A DNA stretch of 53,004 nucleotides from an uncultured Bacilli bacterium (lineage in GTDB: Bacteria; Bacillota_I; Bacilli_A; RF39; UBA660), in NCBI GenBank assembly GCA_934096015.1, contig CAKOLD010000005.1, positions 1-53,004 of the forward strand, read 5' to 3'. The position numbers and the translations under genes are program-made. Shown in pieces: positions 34,650 through 42,833 of this stretch (position 1 is its first letter; each line of letters opens with the position of its first letter). Under the pieces are notes generated by a model. That model was not told where the DNA came from, made no database searches, and saw only the letters and a list, made by a program, of their open reading frames with translations.

Positions 34650-36248
34650 ATGAAGAAGGTATTGTCTTTAGTAAAAGCTAGTTTAAGTCAAGATATGAAT
34701 TTCTTTAATTATTCTGTAAAGAGTAATTCAGGCAAATTAAAAAAAATCATTTTTCCTATAATACTTTTTATTTTAGTAGCTTTTTCAATAGGAAGTTATG
34801 CGTTTATGATGGCTAAAGCCTTACATAAAGTGTATTTAACATATATTGTGTTAACATTATTTTTATTTTTAGTTGTTATTCTTAATTTTATTCAAGGTAT
34901 TTATAAATCTCAAGGAATCTTATTTGAAGCAAAAGATAATGATTTATTGTTTTCTTTGCCAATAGATAAATCATATATATTGTTTGTAAGAATTTTTAAA
35001 CTTATGTTATTTCAATTTTTGTATAATTTAATGTTTTTAGTTCCTGCAATTTTTTGTTATTGTTATTTTGAAACACCGAGTTTAGGTTTTTATTTTTTAA
35101 CATTATTAATAATGATTTTAATACCAATTATTCCTACTATTTTATCTAGTTTTTTAGGATATATTGTAAAGCTAGTATCGAGTAGATTTAAAAGTAAAAA
35201 AATTATTCAAACAATTTTGTCATTCTTTATATTTTTTGGGATTTATTTACTTACTATGAAAATGGATACATTTGTTAGTCAACTTGCTAGTACAGCAAAA
35301 AATTTAAATGAAATAATTAGTAAAATTTATTATCCTATTGGAACTTATATTTCTTTGATTAACGAGTTTAATTTTTGGAAGTTATATTGGTTATTTATAA
35401 TAAATATTTTAGTTTTAACTTTATTTATTTGGTTGGGTTCAAGGTATTATTTTAGAATTATTATGAATTCTAAAGATATTAAAAAAGAAAGAGTAAAAGA
35501 TGCTAAATTCGTAAAAAGAAAACCTATTGTTTCTTTATTAATAAAAGAACTTAAGAGATTTTTATCATCACCTGTATATATGTTTAATACCTCTTTTGGA
35601 TTGTTTTTAATATTAATAGTTTCTATTATTTTATGTATAAAGGGACCTAGTATACTTGCAAATGTTTTAAAACAATATGGTATTTCTAAATCTTTTTCTA
35701 TTCCAGTTTTATTTTATTTGTTAGTATTATTTTCAGGATTTCTGACATCTATAACTTCTAGTTCAATTAGTTTAGAAGGAAAAACTATTAATATTACTAA
35801 GAGTTTACCTATAAAGGAAATAGATATTATGAATTCTAAAATATTATTATGTATGGTGTTAGAATTACCTTTTTTGATATTAGCAGATTTAATATTCTTT
35901 ATTAGATTTAAACCCAGTATGTTTTACGTAATTTCGATTTTCTTAGTAGAAATTGTAGTAATTTTATTATCTGGAGTTATTGGACTATTAATTAATTTGA
36001 ATTATCCTAAAATGAATGCTTCTAATGATACTGAAGTTGTTAAACAAAGTATGAGTACGACATTAAGTGTATTTATAGGAATAGGATTATTTATTTTAAG
36101 TGTATTAGGATTTGTATTTTTAACTGATTATATTAGTGTTGAAAAGTTTATTGTTTTGCACATAAGTATATTGTTTTTAATATTTAGTGTTTTATATTTT
36201 TTACTAAAACGTTTTGGTTTAATAAAATATAGAAATATAAATATTTAG
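34650..36248 (+). CDS. ABC exporter permease (large, about 12 TM)
   Basis: A 532-residue integral membrane protein with about 12 hydrophobic segments (for example 31-55, 60-82, 108-132, 138-168, 183-205, 240-262, 305-330, 342-365, 395-450, 470-490 and 500-520). The pattern of long, unsplit ABC-2-like permeases with an internal cytosolic loop near 270-300 (KRERVKDAKFVKRKP) fits Firmicutes exporters paired with one ATPase. It is encoded 2 bases after the ATPase gene. Substrate unknown. Confidence 0.8.
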   Translation: MKKVLSLVKASLSQDMNFFNYSVKSNSGKLKKIIFPIILFILVAFSIGSYAFMMAKALHKVYLTYIVLTLFLFLVVILNFIQGIYKSQGILFEAKDNDLLFSLPIDKSYILFVRIFKLMLFQFLYNLMFLVPAIFCYCYFETPSLGFYFLTLLIMILIPIIPTILSSFLGYIVKLVSSRFKSKKIIQTILSFFIFFGIYLLTMKMDTFVSQLASTAKNLNEIISKIYYPIGTYISLINEFNFWKLYWLFIINILVLTLFIWLGSRYYFRIIMNSKDIKKERVKDAKFVKRKPIVSLLIKELKRFLSSPVYMFNTSFGLFLILIVSIILCIKGPSILANVLKQYGISKSFSIPVLFYLLVLFSGFLTSITSSSISLEGKTINITKSLPIKEIDIMNSKILLCMVLELPFLILADLIFFIRFKPSMFYVISIFLVEIVVILLSGVIGLLINLNYPKMNASNDTEVVKQSMSTTLSVFIGIGLFILSVLGFVFLTDYISVEKFIVLHISILFLIFSVLYFLLKRFGLIKYRNINI

Positions 36249-36257
36249 GAGTGTGTT

Positions 36258-36392
36258 ATGAAAGATTTTATTTTAGCAGCTTTGTCTTTTATTATTACAG
36301 GAGTCTGTGTAGTATTATTAGCTGCAAATAGAAATAAAAATTCATATTTACAAGAAGGAATGTTTATTGGAGAAACTATTGGATCGTTTTAA
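36258..36392 (+). CDS. Tiny membrane protein (44 aa)
   Basis: A 44-residue ORF, MKDFILAALSFIITGVCVVL and onward, with one TM helix (about 3-22) and a short polar tail ending ETIGSF. AGGAG at 36247-36251 sits 6 bases before the ATG, and the frame is tucked between the permease and the next small gene. It is too short for usual ORF finding. No known family. Location in an exporter operon suggests a transporter accessory subunit, which is inference. Confidence 0.6.
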   Translation: MKDFILAALSFIITGVCVVLLAANRNKNSYLQEGMFIGETIGSF

Positions 36393-36411
36393 AAAAAGAA
36401 AGGTGGTAAAA

Positions 36412-36612
36412 ATGAAAAAAGATAGAAATTTAATAGTAGGTTTTAGCTTTGTTTTAGGAGGACAAATACTTTATTATTTAAAACATTTTATGAGTTTAAT
36501 GAATGTTACTTTAAATGATTTTGTGGATGGGTTATTTCTTGGATTGTCAGTAGGAATTAATTTAATTGGAATTGTTCTGTTAGCAAAATATATTTTGGGA
36601 TTAAAAAAGTGA
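36412..36612 (+). CDS. Small membrane protein (66 aa)
   Basis: A 66-residue protein with two TM helices (about 5-24 and 38-62) and an ending GLKK. AAAGGTGG lies just before ATG 36412; the longer in-frame version from 36367 would begin with an implausible Lys/Arg-rich stretch and overlap the tiny gene upstream. No known family; it looks like an unattached accessory protein of the exporter operon. The next ATPase gene starts 10 bases after its stop. Confidence 0.68.
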   Translation: MKKDRNLIVGFSFVLGGQILYYLKHFMSLMNVTLNDFVDGLFLGLSVGINLIGIVLLAKYILGLKK

Positions 36613-36622
36613 GGTTGAGGAT

Positions 36623-37561
36623 ATGACTAATATCATTGAAGTTAAGCATTTAACAAAAGAATATAAAAATTTGAAAGCAGTTAATGATTTATCTTTTAAT
36701 GTAAAAAAAGGAGAAATACTTGGATTACTTGGTCCTAATGGTAGTGGAAAAACAACAACTATTAATTGCATATTATCGTTGTTAAATTATCAAAATGGTT
36801 CTATAAAAATTTTTGGTTTGGACATGAATCCTGATAGTTACGATATAAAAAGAGAGATTGGGGTGGTATTTCAGGATATTGCTCTATTTGAAGAGTTAAC
36901 TGTTTATGAAAATATAGATTATTTTTGTGGATTATATATAACAGATAAAAAACTTCGAGAGAGCTATGTTATTGAAGCGATTAATTTAGTTGGATTAAAT
37001 GATTTTAAAAAGTATTATCCTAAACAATTAAGCGGAGGACTTTTAAGAAGACTAAATATAGCTTGTGGAATTGCTCATAAACCAAAACTTATATTTTTAG
37101 ATGAACCTACAGTTGCTGTAGATCCTCAAAGTAGAAATAATATTTTAGAGAATATTAAACAACTTCGTGATCAAGGTGCTACTATTGTTTATACAACTCA
37201 TTATATGGAAGAAGTAGAGATTTTATGTGATAGAATAATTATTTTAGATAAAGGGAAAATTTTAGCTACAGGGACAAGTGATGAATTAAAGGATTTGATT
37301 GATATTGAGGAAAAAATAACTATAACTACTTCTTTTATAAAAGATAAACATTTAGAAGAACTAAAAAAATTTAGAAATATTGATACAATAACTTATAATT
37401 CTAATATTTTAGAAATTACTTATAAAAATGGTAAAAATAATTTAACAAATTTAATTGATTATTTAAAAAGCAATAAAATTTCATATGATAAAATTAATTC
37501 TATAAAACCAACTTTAAATGATGTGTTTTTAGAATTGACAGGGAAGGAATTGAGAGATTAA
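36623..37561 (+). CDS. ABC transporter ATP-binding protein (second exporter)
   Basis: A 312-residue ABC ATPase of the drug/antibiotic export class (DrrA/CcmA-like). Walker A GPNGSGKTTT (about 37-46), signature LSGGLLRRLNIA (about 138-149), Walker B LIFLDEPTVAVDP (about 157-169), switch His in YTTHYMEE. A C-terminal domain of about 85 residues (230-312) follows the ATPase core, as is usual in this class. It is expected to pair with the two ABC-2 permeases that follow; the first starts with a 1-base overlap. Confidence 0.92.
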   Translation: MTNIIEVKHLTKEYKNLKAVNDLSFNVKKGEILGLLGPNGSGKTTTINCILSLLNYQNGSIKIFGLDMNPDSYDIKREIGVVFQDIALFEELTVYENIDYFCGLYITDKKLRESYVIEAINLVGLNDFKKYYPKQLSGGLLRRLNIACGIAHKPKLIFLDEPTVAVDPQSRNNILENIKQLRDQGATIVYTTHYMEEVEILCDRIIILDKGKILATGTSDELKDLIDIEEKITITTSFIKDKHLEELKKFRNIDTITYNSNILEITYKNGKNNLTNLIDYLKSNKISYDKINSIKPTLNDVFLELTGKELRD

Positions 37562-38724
37562 TGTTTTTTAATAATTTTAAATATTTTTTGAAAATTATTT
37601 TAAGAAATAGAATGCTAATATTTTGGACATTTTTATTTCCTATAATTCTGGGAACATTTTTTAAAATGGCTTTTTCTAATATTGAAAATAGTGAATCTTT
37701 AGATATAATTAATATTGCTATAATAAATGATGAAAATTATGAAAAAAATATGTTTTTTAGAGAAGCTTTAAAAAATCTTAGTGAGGGTAAAGAAAAAATA
37801 TTTAGTGTTAAACTATCTACAGAAAGTGATGCAAAAAAATTGCTTGATGATAAAGATATTTCTGGTTATTTAAAGTTTTTAGATAATTCTGTTGTTGTTT
37901 ATGTAAAAAATAGTGGTATTAATGAAACTATTATTAAATATGTAGTAAATTATATTCAAAGTAAAAAAGAAACCTTAGACGTAATTATTAGTGAAAAATT
38001 TTCTGATAAAAATGTAAACTTGGCACAGGCAGATTATATTAATATTTATAATGAGGTTAAAAATATTTTAAGTAATGAGGCAAATATTAATGATGTTTCT
38101 AGAACTAATATGAGTTATACAATGGTAGAGTTTTATACTTTAATTGCTATGGCTTGTTTGTATGGTAGTATGATTTCTATGACTGCTATAAATTACATAA
38201 TGCCTACTGTGAAATCTGTTGGAAAAAGAGTAGGGGTATCGGCAATAGAGAGAAAGTATTTAGTTCTTGGTGGATTATGTGCTAGTTTTATTGTCCAGTT
38301 GATAGGAATTTTAATTTTGTTTTTATATACTACATTTGTTTTAAAAATTGATTTTGGGGATAATTTATTTTATATATTGTTATTGTCTATCGTAGGATCT
38401 TTATGTGGAATGAGTTTAGGAATATTTATGGGAACCACTAAATTTAATGAATCATTAAAGATTGGTATTTTAATTAGTGTTACTATGTTTTGGAGTTTTT
38501 TATCTGGTATGATGGGTGTTGGTTTAAAATATATTTTTGATAGAATACCTATTGTGAATAAAATTAATCCAGCAAATTTGATAACTGATGGTTTTTATTC
38601 CTTATATTATTATGGTGTTGGCAAGCGATTTTATATTAATTTAATTAGTTTATTGTTATTTACTGTGACTTTAATTATAATTTCTTTCTATACATTAAGG
38701 AGGCAGAAATATGACAGTATTTAA
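37561..38724 (+). CDS. ABC-2 type permease
   Basis: A 387-residue permease with the ABC-2 family layout: one TM helix at about 15-37, a large extracytoplasmic domain (about 38-190), then about five TM helices to the end (about 195-215, 235-262, 270-295, 300-325, 355-378). The ATG overlaps the stop of the ATPase gene by 1 base, and the next permease overlaps its end by 14 bases. The two permeases should form the heterodimeric channel of the second exporter. Confidence 0.85.
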   Translation: MFFNNFKYFLKIILRNRMLIFWTFLFPIILGTFFKMAFSNIENSESLDIINIAIINDENYEKNMFFREALKNLSEGKEKIFSVKLSTESDAKKLLDDKDISGYLKFLDNSVVVYVKNSGINETIIKYVVNYIQSKKETLDVIISEKFSDKNVNLAQADYINIYNEVKNILSNEANINDVSRTNMSYTMVEFYTLIAMACLYGSMISMTAINYIMPTVKSVGKRVGVSAIERKYLVLGGLCASFIVQLIGILILFLYTTFVLKIDFGDNLFYILLLSIVGSLCGMSLGIFMGTTKFNESLKIGILISVTMFWSFLSGMMGVGLKYIFDRIPIVNKINPANLITDGFYSLYYYGVGKRFYINLISLLLFTVTLIIISFYTLRRQKYDSI

Positions 38725-39859
38725 AACTTTTTGGTTAGTTGTAAAAAAATATAAAGCTACTATTATTCTTTATAGTGTGATGCTAATAGTGTTTGGGGGA
38801 ATTAACTTAACTCAAAATCAACAAAACAATTCATTTGTTGATAGTAAACCGGATATAGTAATTGTAAATAATGATGAAAATGGTTTGTTAAGTAAAAACT
38901 TAGTTAGTTATTTAAAAAGTAAGACTAATTTAGTGAATCTTGAAGATAATGAAGAAGCCAGAGAAGATGCTTTATTTTACAGAAATATTGATTATATTAT
39001 TTATATACCAAAAAATTATACTGAAAATTCTCTTAATAGATTAAATCCTCCTATTGATATTAAGACTTCAAATAATTATATGTCTAGTTTTACGGAAATG
39101 TTGTTAACTGGATATATTGAAACTCAAAATATTTACATTAAAGAATTTGATGATGTTGATAAAGTTATTAGTAGTATTAATAAAAGTTTAGAATCAAAAA
39201 CAAAGTTAGAGATGGTGTCTTCAGCAAATACTAATGAAACTTCTAAGATTGCTACATACTTTAATTTTGCAAGTTATTCTATAATGGCTGTAGTTATTTA
39301 TATTATTTGCTTAGTTTTGTCTAGCTTTAACATTGATAGTGTTAGAAAGAGAACAATTATTAGCAGTATAAATTATAAAAAGTTTAACAAAGAGTTATTA
39401 ATATCTAGTTTTTTGTTTTCTACTATAATTTGGTTATTATATGTTATACTTGGTTTTATTTTACTTGACGGATCTTTGCTAAACCTTAGAGGATTAGTAT
39501 ACATATTTAATGCATTAATATTTACATTTTGTGCATTAACACTTGCACTTTTTATAAGTACTTTAGTGAGAAATAAGAATGCTATCAATGGTATAGTTAA
39601 TGTTGTGGCTTTGGGATCTGCATTTTTATGTGGAGCATTTATACCAGCAGAATGGTTACCAGATGGTGTTTTGAAAATAGCTCATATTCTTCCAGCATAT
39701 TGGTTTATAAATTCTAATGATTTATTAAAAAATATAGATGTTTTAAATTTTAATAGTCTTAGTCCAATTTTGATAAATTTTATAGTTTTAGGGTTATTTT
39801 CTATTTTATTTATTATATTAAATAATATTTTAACTAAAATTAGAAGAAAAACTATTTGA
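38711..39859 (+). CDS. ABC-2 type permease
   Basis: A 382-residue permease of the same layout as its neighbour: TM helix at about 17-32, outside domain (about 33-180), then about five TM helices (about 185-205, 228-250, 258-282, 295-315, 350-372), with the segment LCGAFIPAEWLP near 305 typical of ABC-2 membrane proteins. It is the last gene of the exporter operon and is followed by a terminator. Substrate unknown; a toxic compound or peptide is likely given the TetR control. Confidence 0.85.
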   Translation: MTVFKTFWLVVKKYKATIILYSVMLIVFGGINLTQNQQNNSFVDSKPDIVIVNNDENGLLSKNLVSYLKSKTNLVNLEDNEEAREDALFYRNIDYIIYIPKNYTENSLNRLNPPIDIKTSNNYMSSFTEMLLTGYIETQNIYIKEFDDVDKVISSINKSLESKTKLEMVSSANTNETSKIATYFNFASYSIMAVVIYIICLVLSSFNIDSVRKRTIISSINYKKFNKELLISSFLFSTIIWLLYVILGFILLDGSLLNLRGLVYIFNALIFTFCALTLALFISTLVRNKNAINGIVNVVALGSAFLCGAFIPAEWLPDGVLKIAHILPAYWFINSNDLLKNIDVLNFNSLSPILINFIVLGLFSILFIILNNILTKIRRKTI

Positions 39860-39863
39860 TAAA

Positions 39864-39901
39864 AGACTTTATGTTATGTAAAAGACGTAAAGTTTTTTTT
39901 A
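39864..39901 (+). terminator. Intrinsic terminator of the exporter operon
   Basis: ACTTTATG (39866-39873) pairs with CGTAAAGT (39886-39893) with one T-G pair, then a run of T. Confidence 0.75.
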
Positions 39902-39945
39902 GTTTCTAGAAAAAATGTATTATAATTTTATTGGGAGGATTTATT

Positions 39946-40482
39946 ATGAATGATAAATTAATAAAAGATGCTCTAGCTTATTCATTAGGTTCTGATATGC
40001 ATGATGTTTGGAGAAATTCAAGAAAACAGAAAGATGGGACTTTTTTACCGCGTATTAAAACAACGAAGGATGAAGAATGGAAAAGTGAACATAATACTGA
40101 TCAAGTGGATATTGCAAATTGTAGTTTTTCTGAATTACCTACTGATTGGCAATTTGAAAATTTGGAAGCTGCTAGGGTTGCAATTGAACTTGTGTATGAC
40201 AAAGCTATTAATGGGGATGAGTTAACAAAAGATGAGGTAAATTTGATGGCTTCTCATATTCATGATGAATGGTTAAAAAGAAATACTTGGGTTTATGATC
40301 CAAATTATGGTGACCCTAGTTTGACTGTTAGCTTTCAAGAATTATCAAAAGAAGAGCAAGCAAAAGATTTAGCTCAATTAAAACCAGCTTATTTAAAAGT
40401 TTATTCTTATAGAGAAGGTTTAATAAATATTGATCAGATATGTAATCAATATGGAATTTCTGAGTTAAGTAAAAAAATGTAA
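39946..40482 (+). CDS. RyR-domain-like protein
   Basis: A 178-residue cytosolic protein. The segments MHDVWRNSRKQKDG with CSFSELPTDWQFENLEAA (about 17-76) and HIHDEWLKRNTWVY with LTVSFQELSKEEQAKDLAQL (about 103-148) each follow the RyR domain pattern (aeniHevWa..r...GW....d.....PcLvpyeeLpe.ek..dr..a...l), so it may hold two degenerate RyR-like units. RyR domains are found in phage-related and defence-related proteins of bacteria and are thought to bind small nucleotides or second messengers; no function is certain here. GGGAGG precedes ATG 39946; the longer reading from TTG 39931 starts inside that site. Its stop codon runs in frame straight into the dxs-like fragment. Confidence 0.55.
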   Translation: MNDKLIKDALAYSLGSDMHDVWRNSRKQKDGTFLPRIKTTKDEEWKSEHNTDQVDIANCSFSELPTDWQFENLEAARVAIELVYDKAINGDELTKDEVNLMASHIHDEWLKRNTWVYDPNYGDPSLTVSFQELSKEEQAKDLAQLKPAYLKVYSYREGLINIDQICNQYGISELSKKM

Positions 40483-40629
40483 CCTTTAGAAGATGGTATA
40501 TTATCTGGAGGTTTTGGTGAGAAAATAGCGTCTTTTTATGGAGTATCTAGTATTAAAGTTAAAAATTATGGACTTGAAAAAGAATTTTATGATAGATATA
40601 ATCCAGAAGAACTTTTAGGAAAGTTATAG
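40483..40629 (+). pseudogene. Fragment resembling the C-terminus of 1-deoxyxylulose-5-phosphate synthase
   Basis: Directly after the stop of the RyR-like gene, and in the same frame, 48 codons read PLEDGILSGGFGEKIASFYG, then VKVKNYGLEKEF, and a final stop. This is the pattern of the transketolase C-terminal domain of Dxs (vEdgvlsGGFGsav...lrlGlpd.Fi.hg...lL). No start codon, ribosome binding site or upstream Dxs part is present, so it is a relic left by a rearrangement. Confidence 0.6.
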
Positions 40630-40724
40630 AAGGATTTAAATTGTATTTTAAATGATATAGAAAAGATAATTAAGTGAAAAATATTTATAATTGAAAAAGA
40701 ATAATAAACGTGTTATAATAAGTC

Positions 40725-40935
40725 ACGTTATAAAAGTTTTGATTAGGACACGAGAACATTTTAATTCTTATATAAGCGATGTTATGATGGTGAAAGATAA
40801 CTTAAGAAAGAATGTTTTTACTACCTATGAACTGGACTTGAAAAAGAATCCCGGATAAAACCGTTATTTTAATTAAGTAAAACAAAGGATGGTACCGTGC
40901 TTAGTCACTCCTGCAAATTGCAGGGGTGTTTTTTA
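40725..40935 (+). promoter_or_regulatory. T-box riboswitch leader of thrS
   Basis: The T-box sequence AAGGATGGTACCGTGC lies at 40885-40900. It is followed by the terminator hairpin CACTCCTGCA (40906-40915)/TGCAGGGGTG (40919-40928) and a T run. Stem I spans about 40740-40850; ACTACC at 40820-40825 gives two overlapping-register Thr codons as specifier candidates, in keeping with the downstream threonyl-tRNA synthetase. Uncharged tRNA-Thr should open the terminator. Confidence 0.9.
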
Positions 40936-40953
40936 TTAGAAGGAGGAAGTAAT

Positions 40954-42699
40954 ATGATAAATATAAAAGAAAATGAAAAATTAAGCGTTTTAAACCATAG
41001 TTGTGCTCATTTATTGGCACAAGCTGTTAAACATTTGTATCCTAATGCTATGTTTTGGGTAGGACCTGTAATAGAAGATGGATTTTATTATGATATTGAT
41101 TTAGGAGATGTTACTTTAACAGAAGAAGATTTACCAAAAATAGAAAAGGAAATGAAGAAGATTTCTAAAGATGGTAAAAAAATAATAAGACATGAAATAA
41201 GCAAAGAAGAAGCATTAGAAGAATTTAAAAATGATCCATATAAAATTGATTTAATAAGTCGTATGGATGAAGAAACTAATGTTATTTCAACTTATTCACA
41301 AGGAGATTTTACTGATTTGTGTAGAGGACCACATGTTGATAATGTTAAATTATTAAAACATTTTAAATTATTAAAAGTAAGTGGTGCTTATTGGAAGGGT
41401 GATTCTTCTAATAAAATGTTACAACGTATATATGGAGTATGTTTTGAGACGGAAGAAGAATTAAATGAATATTTAAATTTCTTAGAAGAAGCTAAAAAAA
41501 GAGATCATAAAAAACTAGGAAAAGAATTGGATTTATTTATGATGAGTGAATATGGTCCAGGTTTTCCATTCTTTTTAAACAATGGTATGATTTTAAGAAA
41601 TCAACTTGAAAATTTCTGGTATGATGAACATACTAAAGAAGGGTATGAATTTGTAAAAACTCCAATAATGTTGAATAGAGAGTTATGGGAATTATCAGGA
41701 CATTGGTTTAATTATAGAGAAAATATGTATACTAGTGAAATTGATGACAGAACTTTTGCTATAAAACCAATGAATTGTCCTGGGGGAATGCTTGTTTATA
41801 AAAATTCTCTACATTCTTATAAGGATTTACCACTTAGAATTGGAGAATTGGGACAAGTTCATAGACATGAAGCTAGTGGGGCTTTAAATGGTTTATTTAG
41901 AGTTAGAACATTTACACAAGATGATGCTCATATATTTATGAGAGAAGATCAGATTGAAGAAGAAGTAATTAGGTTAATTAGTTTTATTGATAGAATGTAT
42001 TCTATTTTTGGTTTAACTTATGATATTGAACTTTCAACAAGACCAGAGGAAAAATATATTGGTAGCATTGATATTTGGAATAAATCTGAAAAAGCATTAG
42101 CAGATGCTTGTCATAAGGCAGGACATGATTGTAAAGTTAATCCAGGAGATGGAGCTTTTTATGGGCCAAAGCTTGATTTTCATATTAAAGATTCTCTTGG
42201 TAGAGTGTGGCAATGTGGAACTATACAACTTGATATGAATTTACCAGAGAGGTTTGATTTAACTTATGTTGATAATGATGGAAGCAAGAAAAGACCAGTT
42301 ATGTTACATCGCGTAATTTATGGTTCTATCGAAAGATTTATTGGAATTTTGATTGAACATTATGCTGGAGCGTTCCCAATATGGTTATCACCACTTCAAG
42401 TTAATATTATTCCAGTTAATAATGATTTACATTTAAATTATTGTAAAGAAATTCAAGAATTATTATCTAAAAATAAGATTAGAGCTAAGATTGATGATAG
42501 AAATGAAAAACTTGGTTATAAGATTCGTGAAAGTCAAACAAAGAAAATTCCTTTAACTTTAATTATTGGTGATAATGAAGTAAATGATAAAAAAATTAGT
42601 TATCGTAAATATGGTAATACTGATACAGAAACTATTTTAATAGATGAATTTATTAATAAAATAAATGAGTGTATTGAAAATAAAGGTTATAATTTATAA
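40954..42699 (+). CDS. thrS: Threonyl-tRNA synthetase without the TGS domain
   Basis: A 581-residue class II synthetase that charges tRNA-Thr in the cytosol. It starts directly with the editing domain (HSCAH at residues 15-19, and CRGPHV with YWKGDS further on), so the N-terminal TGS domain of about 60 residues found in the usual 640-residue enzyme is absent. The catalytic core is complete: MNCPGGM near 280 (zinc Cys), motif 2 GQVHRHEASGALNGLFRVRTFTQDDAHIF near 303-331, and motif 3 near HRVIYGSIERF. The anticodon-binding domain occupies the last 100 residues (from about 480). Start ATG 40954 follows AGGAGG; the in-frame reading from 40897 begins inside the T-box and terminator. Regulation is by the T-box. 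Confidence 0.97.
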   Translation: MINIKENEKLSVLNHSCAHLLAQAVKHLYPNAMFWVGPVIEDGFYYDIDLGDVTLTEEDLPKIEKEMKKISKDGKKIIRHEISKEEALEEFKNDPYKIDLISRMDEETNVISTYSQGDFTDLCRGPHVDNVKLLKHFKLLKVSGAYWKGDSSNKMLQRIYGVCFETEEELNEYLNFLEEAKKRDHKKLGKELDLFMMSEYGPGFPFFLNNGMILRNQLENFWYDEHTKEGYEFVKTPIMLNRELWELSGHWFNYRENMYTSEIDDRTFAIKPMNCPGGMLVYKNSLHSYKDLPLRIGELGQVHRHEASGALNGLFRVRTFTQDDAHIFMREDQIEEEVIRLISFIDRMYSIFGLTYDIELSTRPEEKYIGSIDIWNKSEKALADACHKAGHDCKVNPGDGAFYGPKLDFHIKDSLGRVWQCGTIQLDMNLPERFDLTYVDNDGSKKRPVMLHRVIYGSIERFIGILIEHYAGAFPIWLSPLQVNIIPVNNDLHLNYCKEIQELLSKNKIRAKIDDRNEKLGYKIRESQTKKIPLTLIIGDNEVNDKKISYRKYGNTDTETILIDEFINKINECIENKGYNL

Positions 42700-42702
42700 T
42701 AA

Positions 42703-42733
42703 AAAATTGTATTTTTGAGAATACAATTTTTTT
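42703..42733 (+). terminator. Intrinsic terminator of thrS
   Basis: AAATTGTATT (42704-42713) pairs with AATACAATTT (42720-42729), then a T run. Confidence 0.85.
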
Positions 42734-42771
42734 AATGTTTTATAAAATTGCCAATAAAAGCAATGACTATT

Positions 42772-42801
42772 TTGATAATTTTATTGTTAAGTAAATATAA
42801 T
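42772..42801 (+). promoter_or_regulatory. Promoter of the NPxTG surface protein pair
   Basis: TTGATA (42772-42777), 18-base spacer, TATAAT (42796-42801), 33 bases before the ATG. Confidence 0.55.
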
Positions 42802-42833
42802 TTATTTATACTAATAAGTAAAAGGAGAGATAT

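Noticed and set aside
40897..40953. Longer ThrRS start
   Set aside because: The region is the T-box and terminator; ATG 40954 has AGGAGG.
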